Assembly (NCBI GenBank): GCA_945859605.1 | Contig: OX243828.1 | Location: 25,249,729 to 25,313,728, forward strand | Length of the DNA: 64,000 bases | Source: Lumbricus rubellus | Taxonomy: Eukaryota; Annelida; Clitellata; Crassiclitellata; Lumbricidae | Reading direction: 5' to 3' | Shown: piece by piece, positions 1-9,953 of the stretch | Position numbering within the stretch: the first letter of the stretch is position 1 | Layout: each line of letters begins with the position of its first letter | Notes under the pieces: generated by a model | The model's database searches: none | Seen by the model: only the letters and a program-made list of their open reading frames with translations | What the model was told of the DNA's origin: nothing | Translations under genes and position numbers: made by a program

Positions 1-100
1 GCAATGATATTCGGAATAGTCAGATTAATTATAAGCTTATAATAATCATAGGCCTACAGATCCAGTTTATGCAATGCGATAAAAGATGATTCCCAACTAC

Positions 101-106
101 GTTTAT
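101..106 (-). terminator. Possible polyadenylation signal of receptor A
   Basis: AATAAA on the minus strand about 170 nt downstream of the receptor A stop codon. Position and sequence only. Confidence 0.4.
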
Positions 107-276
107 TGCAGTGAGTCAGAGACATATAAATGCAAACTAAGCAAATCTTGTTTGAAAGCGAATGCCATTAATTGAAGCAAATCTGTCACTACGACGGAGG
201 TGTTAAGTAGGCTTATAATTTTTGAGTTGCACACTATACATGTACATGTAGTTGAATGAATGAACCATCATCATCA

Positions 277-315
277 TCAGTTTCCAAGAAGTGGTTGTCT
301 CTCGCCTTGCGGTCT
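277..315 (-). CDS. Receptor A exon 12: cytoplasmic tail with ERQPLL and stop
   Basis: Acceptor TTGCTTTTTCAG|AGA, then 12 residues RPQGERQPLLGN and TGA. ERQPLL fits the acidic dileucine sorting consensus. A possible AATAAA on this strand lies at 101-106, about 170 nt past the stop. Confidence 0.85.
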   Translation of the reverse strand, partial: RPQGERQPLLGN

Positions 316-3300
316 CTGAAAAAGCAATAGAGAAAACAGATTACCGTATATGAATTGTCAAATGACGTCTAAAATTTGTCCGAATTTAGTGGATATTCCG
401 CCGGTTTAGCTGTATAACTGCTGGAAAAGTCAGTCGCAAATGCTGACTAAAATAAAGAAATTCAGTCCTGAAGCATTTTTGTTTATAAGGAGTAATAGAC
501 CCTCTCTTAAATACTGTGAAAGCTAAACGTAAATTCCGAATCCAGATGCAATAGATATAGTGATAACTTTAAACTCTCAGAAGATATAGCGTATGACATC
601 ATGTCATATAGACTATGAATATTATTATTATCATTATTATAACCATTATAATTATTATTCTTAGTATCATAATTATCATCATTATTATTGAAGCTCCACT
701 AAAAGTTGGCAGCCTCTTAAGTGTCCACTTACCCCTCTGTTGAGCACAATGACGACTATTAGAGCCACAATAGCGAAGACAATCAAGACAGCTCCAATTC
801 CAATCAGACTGTACATCACATCATCGTAGAACTTTCGCTGAGATAACATCGATTCTTTCTCCTTCTCCGTCATCGAGTAAACCTGTTGAAAGGTCAAACC
901 AGTTTCAACGTCAAACGTCTTCTTATCATAATAAATGTTTTATTTCTGTTTTCTCGCATTTACTATAACCGCCCATTCAAGCTCTCTCTTCAGAGGCGCT
1001 CCCGACTACAGCGCGGACACTGCATCGGAGCGCATATAGGCAATTGCGAGTGAAGGACTTGCTCAAGGTCCCAACGTGGCGGCTTGAGGTGGATTCGAAC
1101 CTAGTACCCTATGGCTCCAAGGCACCGAGTGACCGAGCACACCCCTACACCACCGCGCCTGTCATTATCGTCATTTTATATACTACACAAAAATAGCAGA
1201 CTCAGTAATCTACACCCAGTGTGAGAAATATAGAAAAATAACGGAGGGGGACAGACTATGATCCACGTGGAGTTGGGTTGCGAAAATAAGACTTATTATG
1301 GGGCCATAGAAAGACCAAAGGGGGGAAATAAACCACTCAATCCCAGGCTATATATTCTCATCCTGTCTGCACTTGGCCTATAAACTTATATAATAAGTCG
1401 ACAACAGTTACTGACAATCTACTTGCCTCTTCCATCCAAGCAATTGGTATGACGGTTATGTTGTCCGTGAAACTGTTCGTGTCTCTGTTGGCAACACAAA
1501 ATAAGAAATCGATATAATATTATACTCAGAACTTTCGTTTATTAAGTTAGACGTTTATCTACATGTATATTGTATAAGCTTAGTTATGTTTCTGGACAAA
1601 GAGAAGTGTAATTTTTATTTCACTCTACTGGCTACAGAGATATGTTGCGTGTATACACTATATATGTAGACCTACACGTCCATATCATGCCTATAGGCTA
1701 TGTATGAGCACTTGTTATAGTACCTCTTCAAGATAACTACTCAGAGGTGATCCCTATTACAGCGCGGACACTGAATCGGTTTCGCGACGAAACACTTGAG
1801 AAATTGCGAGTGAGGAACTTTCTAAGGTCCACACTTGGTGGTTTGAGGTGGATTCATATCCGCAACCAGCCAGCACAAAGGCGCCGAAAATAGGCCTACT
1901 CCTACGCCACTGCGCTTCACAAAATTATCACAAAAGTCATCCCCGAAGCAAATTGCATTAGATCAGAACGGTTTCGTTCATATCACGTGATGATGCGTAA
2001 ATATTGTATTGTACTGTATTGTACTTGTAGATTTATATAGCGCCTCTCGCAGAATGACTATTCGGAGGCTCACTCAACACGAAAACTCCGGTGAAAAGAA
2101 ATGCCGTTAAAGGATAAGAGATCGATGAGGAAGCACGAGTCAATAGGTTACTATTAGAAGTTAAGAATGCTGCCTAAAATATACAAAACAAGAAAACAAC
2201 CAGAAGAGATGGTGGTCTAATCAGTGTAATCGACGCTATGATTAGATCAGTTGTGTTTGGTGTGATTTATTAATCAAGAATAAATGATTCTTACGGAAAT
2301 GACATCAGATTCATGACGTATGCGTTCAGCTGTAGCTTTCTGGAACCTTCGACAACTTCGCCAGATGACTGGAAGAAGCAGACACAGTCAAAGTTTTACT
2401 AATACTGCTTTGTTTCGCCTTTTAGGTAGCCTACCAACATCAACTGTTCAACGTTTGGTTACTAAGATTTATTGCATGCAATCGTTTTCGAATGGCAATA
2501 TATTTAAATACCATAAGATAAAACTACATTCAAACGAACAATACATGGCTATAGGTTCAGCAGTGTAAAACTGTGCAAACATAGCCTACATGCAATAGAC
2601 TTACATGTAGAATGCAGAAGATATAAAATACCACGCACTGCACGAGTAAATTGTCTATGGCGTTGCACACAATGCACAGCATCGCTAAATGTCGCGATGA
2701 TTATGATAGTGATAATAAAATAATAATGACGTCAATGCAGTGCAATATCAAATCATACAAAATTATTCTAATTAGGCCTATATTCCGTTCTTCTAGCTTT
2801 CATAATTCAGCTTAGCTTAATTCAAATTATCCTGTATGTCAAGAAAATTTGACCATCACGTTATCAGCTGGACCGATCCCCAAATTTATAGAAAAATTAC
2901 AGTAATGTAAGAATAGTTTTGATGACTGACCTGGTCAATTTTGAAGTAAGTGGCGTGATATTTGGGGTTAGGTTTAAGGCCATGAACGGCATTTATATAG
3001 CTTTCATCAGCGTCCAGAAAATGAGGCTGGGACAGTAGCAACGGAATATTATCTAAAGCAACACATCAGGTTTAATTTAATACAATTATGACAGAAATAA
3101 TAGTAAAAATGGTAGGGCCTAACAATAGAAATAATAGTAATATTTTTTGCCACGAGGTACATATGATCCTCCAGGGATTAAAACATCAAAAAAGAATATT
3201 AAAAAACCTAGGCCTACCTAATCCTCGTTATTACTTTTATTATTGATATAATAAAATAATCAATCCACTTTGTTGATTCTTTTGAGCATCGTTCGGATCT

Positions 3301-6300
3301 CGCCAAAGGATAAACTGTTTCAGAATATCATCTTCCTTTCCATGAAAATAGTTATTGACAGTATGATGGATTAGTAGGCTACAACCTCGTTCAAAAGTCA
3401 GAAATAATAATTTTTTTATAACAATCTGTAATAGAAACAATTGTTGTAACAATAGTTTTGGTACTTATAGTTGAACTCCAGAAACAGACGTGAAATGCAG
3501 CAATGCCACTATGCCATCAATCTGTCTTCAGATATCAAATGTATGTAAATGTATCGAATAAAATTCCAAACCCCAAACCCAACTTAACCCAACCCAACCA
3601 AAGTTAATAAAACCTTATCTGTCAAACCAAATTCATTCTTATTAAACCAAATCAAATCCCAAACAAACGTAATCCAAACCAACTGAAACCAACTTAACCC
3701 AATCCATGTCCTAATCCAACCAACTCCAATCCAACCTAAAATCCAAAAAAGGACTAGTCTTGAAAAGTTGCCGGGTCAGATGCCTTTGGCCCGAAATTTT
3801 GTTCTGGCGACCGTTTTTTTTTGTCATCCACTCAAAAGTGTTTAAAAATCATACCATTTTTAAACCTAGTTTTGGCATCTGATGACCTTTTTTAGTCATT
3901 CGCAACCGATTTGGGGGTTTCTTATATGCGTCAATGAGTTAAACAAGCTGGACCGATCCCCAAATCTTGCCTATAGAAAAATTACAAGCGACCCGACTGA
4001 GACCCGGCATCTGCAGATCAAGAAAAATAATTTCGGGTCATAGACCCCGACAGACCTGGCTCTCTTTTAGCCCTGAAAGTACCCACCCAATCCAAACTAT
4101 TGCTATACACAGTACCTTTGCATTTCGTGACATTGAGAACGCCATCTCTCAGACATGACGATCTGTTCCTCGCATCATTTGGAATCGGTTGACAGAATCC
4201 TTTTCTCCAGCCTCCGTATCCGAATGAATCTCTGTTGTATCTGTATCTGATTGTATTCTGCAGCTGATCGATCGACTCTTCTGATCTTGTGGCGACTAGA
4301 TCGATTGACCGACACCAATCAGAGTCAAAGATGTAGACAGGCACTGATCCATTCAGACGAGAGGGAGGAGGAGGAGGAGACCAGGCGTATCCGTCTAATA
4401 TGAGGACAACAAAACTGTATAGTCACAATCACTACTGACATCCTCGTCGCCGTCGCCGTCGCCGTCGCCGTCACCGTCACCGTCACCGTCACCGTCACCG
4501 TCACCATCACCATCACCATCATCATCATCATCATCATCATCTTCATCTTCATCTTCATCTTCATCATCTTCATCATCATCAGTGACATTATTTTGCTGTG
4601 GCTTATGCAACAACTGTTTCAACATTGCTCAAATTCAACTGTAGAAATACCTGTTCCGTTAATACTGTTGCACCTTTCTGTATTCCACAAATTGAGCGAA
4701 CTGAAATGAATAAAAAAACTCACTTTTTATTAATTTATTCAAAATCAAGACAGAACAGAAGAGGAAACCATCAGAGTAGAAACTTTCCAATAAATCTTTC
4801 TTTACATGCTTTCGCATTTTGCACTTCCAACGTAGTTCGTTTAATTTTTTTCTTTATTTCTTATCTCACGAGTGTCAAACATTTTTAATGGAGGGCCAGT
4901 TTTTCAGCACGAGGCATGCCAATTTGCTCACGGCCCCTGAACACAACGGGCAGCGATCTGAAAGGGTCTCGTTGAGCCCGTCCCGCCGGTCCCGGATAAT
5001 ATTTTGTTTACAAAATTGAATTTATTTTAAATGGTGCGTAATTATTTGACCATCGAATAGCTAATTTCGAATAGTTATTTTTTGCTATATTAAGTCATCA
5101 CAAATAGAAGAAGAAATAAATTCAGACGGACAAAAAATGGGGACTAAGACAAACACACGGTTAAGAAAGAGGGAATGAGAGAGAGACAAACAGATAAAGT
5201 TGCACAGTAAGACCGAGAGAGGAACACAATTAGATAGGTGGACAGACAAATAGACAGACGGATAGATGCACGGATAAATGGGTGGATGAATAGACATACG
5301 TACAGGCAGAGAGATATGTATTAGAGAGTGTAGGCCTATATCACGTTTGTACTCTAATACAGTCGAATTTTGTCCGTGGGCGAATACCTCATTCTGTTCC
5401 ATTTCTCGATATTCCATTTGCTGAATGCATCATCCTTTCCCGTTGATACTTCGAATGTGCCTTGAAATGTCGTTCCGCGGTTCTGACCAGACTGTGAACC
5501 AAAGGTATTTTTAACAACGTATGACACTTAATAGACATAACGCGATTTTAAGGATATCTCAAGGAACGCAAAACTATCGGATACCGCATTAATATAGATA
5601 TAATACAAAGAATAATTTTTAGGTGCTCCTTATAGTCTGACAGTCCAGATTGAAACTTGTATGAGTAGGCTTATTGTACATACGTATGCAATGCAATACG
5701 AACCAGTGCTGTGCAATTCAAAACAGTTTATGATACGATACTATCGTACAGTTGAATGGCATCGTTTTTGATCACTCGTTAGTTGTCATGATTGGTCATT
5801 TGAAAAGTATCAGGATTGGCTACTTGCAAGGTGTCATGGCTGGACACTGTTGCATACACGATGTCATGATTGGTCAGCTGTAATGCGTCATGAATGGTCA
5901 ATTGTAAGGTGTCATGATTGGTCACTTTTAAACGTTGTCATGATTTGTCTTTTGTGCAGTGTCATGATTTGTCTTTTGTGAAGTGTCATGGTTGGTCTCT
6001 TGTGAAGTGTCATGACTGGCCAGTTGTATGCGTTTTTCTTTACCTGATACATAAGACCGTATGTAGTATCCTTGATCGGATTGATGCCGAATTCTTTCCT
6101 AAGAAAGTCAGTCAAGGGTCCGATATTCTCGTTGTCGTATCCCCAGAGAAGATCGGAGACAGCGATTCGGCTGAAGAGTCTTTCGTTTGTTGCACGAATT
6201 ATATCGGATACACTCCGTTCAATGGTTTCATTCGTTTGTCGGAGTCGAGTGGCCAAGTTCTGTGGAAGAGAATGAGGACAGCTTCAAATGGGAGAAGTTT

Positions 6301-8534
6301 ATAAGTTTATTATATTGGTGGTATGTATGTATGTGTACTGTTTGTGTATGTATGAATGCATGTGTGTATGCGTGTGTGTATGTGTGTATGTGCACTTGTT
6401 ATAGCGCCCCTTCAAGGTCTCTCTCTCTCTACTCAGAGGCGCTCCCGAATGCAGAGCGGACACTGCATCGGAGTTTCACGCCGAAGGGCTGAGCAATTGT
6501 GAGTGAAGGACTTGCCCAAGGTCCTTACGCGGCGAGATGGATTCGAACCTCGAACCTTCCGGCTTCAAGGCAACGACGCCACCACTACATCACCGCGCCC
6601 CACATTAATAAATTTGTGTTTGTGTATAGGTGTGTATATAATGTGTGTATATGTATGCACGTATGTATGTATGTATGTATGTGTGTATATATGTAAGTAT
6701 GTATGTATGTATGCATGTATGCATGTATGCATGTATGCATGTATGCAGGTATGCATGTGTGTATGTGTATAGGTGTGTATATAATGTGTTTGTATATGTA
6801 TGCATGTCTGTTTTAATCATTCATCATACCAGTATCGGTAAATTGACGGTGGCTATGTCGTCTGTTTCGTTTCCCACTGATGCACTTTCATCGAACGTGT
6901 ATTTCCTGTTGAGCTCATACGAAAGTTGATTACGTCCGTCTGCGAACGAAATGTGTCCCATCTCCAATGTCAGACTACAGTCGTCATTAAAAGAAAAATT
7001 AGATGATGCATCTTGCAGGTATTTAATTGTTGCACAAGTTGTTTGTCTATTAAAAGACTAAGCTTAGAAATGATAGGCTATCATATTTTCTGTCGCATAT
7101 TCCAGTTTATGCTATTCCATTCTACAGTAGGCCTAGGTTTATTTTGAAAAGCACTCGTTAAAACTAACGAAATGCGACCAAATTTCCAATCCGTTTTCTG
7201 ATCACGGGTCGATGCAAAGTTCATAAAACCTCATTCAGCTTCCTCCCACCGTCTACTTCGTTCATCCAGCAGACTTGACCTTTTGGTACCTCGCTCTATA
7301 AAACTGCTATGACTTAATTTAGTCTCGATCATTTGCCTCAATTGGTCCTTCTCTCTGTAGACGTCGCTTGCCGCTTCTGTTCGCACAGTCGCACTGGTAA
7401 CACTTCTTTCTGGCAGTCTAGTCTCTCTTCTTCCATTTCACTTCTTAAAGCCTACTTCTTCTTCTTGCGAGACCTTGCTTCTGAAGGGTTCACCGTGTGC
7501 AAGAGGCGCTTTATAAATGCATACTTTATTTATTTAATTATTAATTTTTCCTGAACCAAAACAACAAACATGATACAATAATGGTAGTGAACAATACTTT
7601 AACATAATTTGGTCAAGAAGGGAAGACCCATTAGGGATGGACAATCCCGCTAATAGGGTCACCCATTATTCGTGTAAAACTATTTTTAAAACTCACATGA
7701 TAGCACATTCAATTGCAGGAATATAGAGATCATTAGGGAGAGAGAAAAACATTTAAAATAAGCCATCGAAAAGTTGCAGCTAAATCAACAAAAAACAACT
7801 CTTAATTAATGACTTAACTATAATGACTTAACTAAGGGCTTGGCTTACATACAATAAAGACGATAGTACAAGTATATGTAGATATAAGGTGAATGAGATG
7901 ACCTGTAGACATATGGTCCAACTTGGTTGACGGTCGTATTCTTGCCAGTCTGGATGATTTCATCTGGATTGGAGATGTTGAAGAAGTAGAAAGAAGTGTT
8001 TCCGACCTTACAAACAAAACCACGACCAAACAGAATGACTTTCAAACACTTGTGGAACAGAGAGGCGACTTTAAAGTTATTAAACAGTTTGCAATTCAAT
8101 AAAATTCATTCAAAGAACAAAGTTTATTGTGTGTAGACCCCAAGGTAGGCCCAATAATATTTTATATGACGAAAGGTTGAGGGTACACAAGCCTGATCAA
8201 TCACATAAATTTATATAGCGCCCCTTCAATATCTCTACTCAGTCAGAGTTGACATGAATGGACAGCCGCATCAATATGGTCCTGTCCTGTCTATGAATAG
8301 GGTTGATTTACTATCAGGCCTATTATAAGCTTATGGCTATATTTAGTGACTATAATCTAAAGCACAATTAAAAGTTGTTTCTGATTCTGAAAACATTTAA
8401 AAAACTGTTCTGACCTGTTTCGATGAGTAGAACTTGTGGCTGAAGATGGGAACAAGGATTCCTCCAATCACAAGCATGATGGCACCGACAACAGCCACAC
8501 CAATGAGAACGCAATATAACCATCGTCCGGTCAT
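277..8534 (-). CDS. Receptor A: class B scavenger receptor (CD36/SCARB/LIMP-2 family), 12 coding exons
   Basis: Two-pass membrane glycoprotein of the CD36 family, which binds lipids, lipoproteins or lysosomal enzymes through a large lumenal/extracellular domain. Spliced minus-strand exons: 8415-8534, 7903-8006, 6830-6974, 6044-6259, 5388-5491, 4651-4700, 4116-4394, 2931-3052, 2295-2368, 1427-1484, 733-882, 277-315. All junctions agree in phase and give 486 residues, close to the family's usual 470-510. Landmarks in order: N-terminal membrane segment (about residues 6-31), GPYVY, LLWGYDN (apex helices), CNSINGT, DGYAW, DWCRS, VLNVTKCK, SQPHFL, HGLKPN, KLQLN, IPIAW, second membrane segment, 12-residue tail with ERQPLL. 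That tail motif is a [DE]xxxL[LI] lysosomal signal like the one in LIMP-2, so a late-endosome/lysosome location is inferred. A stretch of about 20 residues after the first membrane segment, normally containing a tryptophan, is not found, so exon 2 may be longer or a small exon is missing. Tandem paralogue of receptor B upstream. Confidence 0.9.
733..882 (-). CDS. Receptor A exon 11: second membrane segment
   Basis: 50 codons from VYSMTEKEKE to VIVLNRG. About 25 hydrophobic residues form the C-terminal membrane helix. Acceptor CTTTCAACAG|GTT, donor GGG|GTAAGT. Confidence 0.9.
950..1160 (-). repeat. tRNA-derived SINE (family 1), near full length
   Basis: Minus-strand copy with the family's head GCGCGGTGGTGTAG, box B-like GGTTCGAATCC, body and AGGCGCTCCC/TTGAA tail. 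Lies in the GC-AG intron of receptor A. Confidence 0.8.
1427..1484 (-). CDS. Receptor A exon 10: NITVIPIAWMEE, followed by a GC donor
   Basis: Encodes the (I/V)PI(A/L)W strand shortly before the second membrane segment. Its donor is GAG|GCAAGT, a GC-AG intron running 883-1426; the matching junction in receptor B uses GT. Confidence 0.87.
1725..1918 (-). repeat. tRNA-derived SINE (family 1), diverged
   Basis: Minus-strand copy with recognisable body (GCGCGGACACTGAATCGG, TTGCGAGTGAGG) but a damaged box B. Confidence 0.7.
2020..2085 (-). repeat. SINE family 1, 3' fragment
   Basis: Only the 3' part (TATATAGCGCCTCTC...) is kept. Confidence 0.5.
2295..2368 (-). CDS. Receptor A exon 9: KLQLN strand
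   Basis: Encodes SSGEVVEGSRKLQLNAYVM; the RKLQLN segment matches KRLQ(V/I)N of CD36/LIMP-2. Acceptor CTGCTTCTTCCAG|TCA, donor TTCC|GTAAGA, phase 2. Confidence 0.88.
2866..2901. repeat. Short intronic repeat, copy 1
   Basis: AGCTGGACCGATCCCCAAAT and the following bases recur at 3946-3988, in the two introns on either side of receptor A exon 8. Confidence 0.55.
2931..3052 (-). CDS. Receptor A exon 8: SQPHFL...HGLKPN
   Basis: 40 codons holding the family's LPHF(L/Y) and GLxPN motifs (SQPHFL and HGLKPN). Donor CAG|GTCAGT, phase 0. Confidence 0.9.
3560..3745. repeat. Degenerate CCAA/AACC-rich tract
   Basis: Irregular repetition of AACCCAA-like words inside intron 7 of receptor A. Low complexity, no coding signal. 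Confidence 0.6.
4116..4394 (-). CDS. Receptor A exon 7: DGYAW to VLNVTKCK, cysteine-rich loop
   Basis: 92 codons. Starts GYAWSPPPPP, then DWCRS, GFCQP, RSSCL and TKCK. Four cysteines here plus the one in exon 6 give five, against six in CD36, so one partner of the canonical three disulfides seems absent. Acceptor CATATTAG|AC, donor CAAAG|GTACTG. Confidence 0.9.
4440..4590. repeat. Trinucleotide/hexanucleotide microsatellite (CGTCGC/CACCGT/CATCAT)
   Basis: Graded array of related triplets in intron 6 of receptor A. The Asp/Gly and Met/Val reading frames over it are low-complexity shadows. Confidence 0.85.
4651..4700 (-). CDS. Receptor A exon 6: LWNTERCNSINGT
   Basis: 50-nt exon with a strong acceptor (TTTTTTTATTCATTTCAG|T) and donor ACAG|GTATTT. 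Carries the cysteine before the INGTD motif, equivalent to CD36 Cys243. Confidence 0.88.
5388..5491 (-). CDS. Receptor A exon 5: FEVSTGKDD block
   Basis: 34 codons plus two bases; contains FEVSTGKDD and a WNIEKW pair, the family's xVxTGxxD turn. Same length (104 nt) and phase as exon 5 of receptor B. Confidence 0.9.
5786..6035. repeat. Minisatellite, about 25-30 bp unit (TGTCATGATTGGTC-like)
   Basis: About nine diverged units of TGTCATGATTGGTCxxTTGTGAAG next to exon 4 of receptor A, ending about 10 bp from its donor site. Confidence 0.8.
6044..6259 (-). CDS. Receptor A exon 4: apex helices with LLWGYDN
   Basis: 72 codons, phase 0 at both ends. Contains the conserved LLWGYDN and a YGLMYQ end (compare LLWGYRDP and GLFYP of CD36). 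This helical bundle forms the ligand-binding apex in LIMP-2 and CD36. Acceptor CTTCCACAG|AAC, donor CAG|GTAAAG. Confidence 0.9.
6391..6602 (-). repeat. tRNA-derived SINE (family 1), full length
   Basis: Complete minus-strand copy. On its own strand the tail runs into a GCACATACACACATA microsatellite (6310-6390). Intron 3 of receptor A. Confidence 0.85.
6605..6810. repeat. GTAT/GTGT microsatellite
   Basis: Long imperfect TATG/TGTG tract; all reading frames over it are low-complexity Cys/Val/Tyr/Met or His/Thr/Tyr/Ile. Confidence 0.85.
6830..6974 (-). CDS. Receptor A exon 3: ectodomain strand block
   Basis: Encodes LTLEMGHISF...SVGNETDDIATVNLPIL, matching the family block with an SVG-x(5-7)-T-V-NL pattern. 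Acceptor TTTAATGACGACTGTAG|T, donor CTG|GTATGA. Confidence 0.88.
7265..7545 (+). mobile_element. 3' end of a CR1/L2-like LINE
   Basis: Reading frame ends SLKAYFFFLRDLASEG and runs into a GGCGCTTTATAAATGC-type tail, the usual C-terminus and 3' end of CR1-like reverse transcriptases. Related to 13628-14150. 5'-truncated. Confidence 0.5.
7550..7840 (-). repeat. Dispersed repeat, copy 1 (AGCGGGAT-xx-TCCATCCC family)
   Basis: Shares AGGGATGGACA..TCCCGCT and ACTTAACTA blocks with 21355-21635, in the same orientation. Probably the 3' region of a non-LTR element; a partial AATAAAGTGAATTG tail is clearer in the other copy. Confidence 0.5.
7903..8006 (-). CDS. Receptor A exon 2: early ectodomain, FYFFNISNP and GPYVY
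   Basis: Encodes GNTSFYFFNISNPDEI through GPYVY, the conserved first lumenal block. Donor TACAG|GTC, phase 2. The acceptor chosen is TTTGTAAG|GTC after a T-rich tract. A second acceptor at 8049 (exon start 8048) keeps the frame and adds 14 residues containing two cysteines. The usual tryptophan-containing stretch before this block is absent in both versions. Confidence 0.75.
8207..8245 (-). repeat. SINE family 1, 3' fragment
   Basis: TTATATAGCGCCCCTTCAA and CTCTACTCAG remnants inside intron 1 of receptor A. Confidence 0.5.
8415..8534 (-). CDS. Receptor A exon 1: start and first membrane segment
   Basis: Encodes 40 residues beginning MTGRW, followed by a hydrophobic helix (about residues 6-31). 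The ATG at 8534 is the first in this frame, but the frame stays open upstream and a CAG acceptor-like site lies at about 8565, so a 5' leader exon is possible. Donor CAG|GTCAG, phase 0. Confidence 0.85.
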
Positions 8535-8703
8535 TCTGATCGTTGTCGATATTCCTGAGCGCTGACAATATAATATTTACGATATTGAACTACTATTACA
8601 TTACTTGCTAACATGTGTCACAAAGTTCTTTTATTATGATAGCCAGTTATGACCCGCCGGTTAAGACGGGGAGTTTTAAAAGAAGTATAATAGAAGTCAG
8701 TGT

Positions 8704-9664
8704 TTAACAGATATAACAATGACAGTATTGACTTCTGCCAACAAAAAAGACACAATCTAATATAAAGTCAGAATGCATATATCTAATATAAATAGTTCTT
8801 GGCACGTGGCTATCACGACTTAGAAATCCGTGCCCTGGTTTGTCGCATAGGTAACATCGTCTATCGTTAAACCCTCTCTTCTTTTGATCTCCATTGAAGT
8901 CCCTCTCTCTTCCTTGGTTTACTTCTGGTATGACGGATTTCTTATCCATGTTTCCTCCGTCTTCCATTGCTTCCGATGGATAACTGCGTCTTGATTTCTC
9001 TGGATGGGCTTCTGTGTATTGTTCTGCTAACTTAGATAGTTCTTGCAAGTCTTTTGGCGCCCTCTCTTTCAAGAAAGTAGCAAATTCCCGACTAACCACT
9101 GCAAGATACTGTTCTTTAACTAACAGATGCTTTAAGCCTTCAAAGTTCTGTTCAACTTTGGCCAATTCCACCCACCTCATCAAATAGCTATCCAGTCTTG
9201 TGATAAACTGTTGAGGAGTTTTCCCGCTTTCCGGCGTGCAATTTATTGTAGAAGCGCTTGCCATCTGGTATCGCTTGAGTAAGGCGTCCTTTAAGGAATC
9301 GTAATCGTCATACTGTTCTGGAGGAAGCCTGGAGTAAACATCCAAGGCTCGTCCTTTCAACAGTGCTACTAAGTACACAGCCCATTCTTGACGATCCCAC
9401 TTTCGAATAGATGCATACTTTTCAAAGCGTCGCACGTAGGCATCCATGTTGTCTTTACCATCTTCAAATGGCGGCAACTTTGGCCCTTTACGAGCATTAA
9501 TTGTTCTCTCCGATCTCGGCTCGTATTCATTTTGCTCCCTCCTCCTCTCTTTCGTAACTTTTAGCCTGGCGCTCCTCTGCGTCAGCTTTACATTTCTCCA
9601 CATATTGAAGTAACTCTATTCCTTTGAGTCCACTTCTCTCGGCAAGCTCTATGAATGCCTCCAT
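8704..9664 (-). pseudogene. Broken retrotransposon gag gene
   Basis: The frame opens at the ATG at 9664 (MEAFIELAERSGLKG, typical of gag N-termini in animal LTR elements). It shifts frame within a GAG-rich run near 9545-9560, and continues to 8704 with a capsid-like helical region (WAVYLVALLKGRALDVY, LLVKEQYL) and one zinc knuckle starting CYLCDKPGH whose last cysteine is missing. No protease, reverse transcriptase or flanking LTR is visible, so this is a truncated, frameshifted copy. It sits 170 bp upstream of receptor A exon 1, on the same strand. Confidence 0.75.
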
Positions 9665-9953
9665 TTCGCAAGGCAACAGAAATCCTGTTCGGCGCTATAT
9701 AATTCTAACACAGCTGCCGCTAAACAAATTATGCCTCTGAAAACAAATGCAACAACTCTATCTAGTGTCTAGCGCTATTCAATACTAGATATAGACTACT
9801 AGACAAGACTAGACTACCATAGCCTAAATAGACAAAACTAGACCTACATTAATTCCACAGGGTCTAGAGTCCACTAGCAGTTACTAACTACCGCCTCGCT
9901 ATGTAAACTGTGTACCTGTCTAGTGTCTACACTGTAATGTTATTGTTAATATA

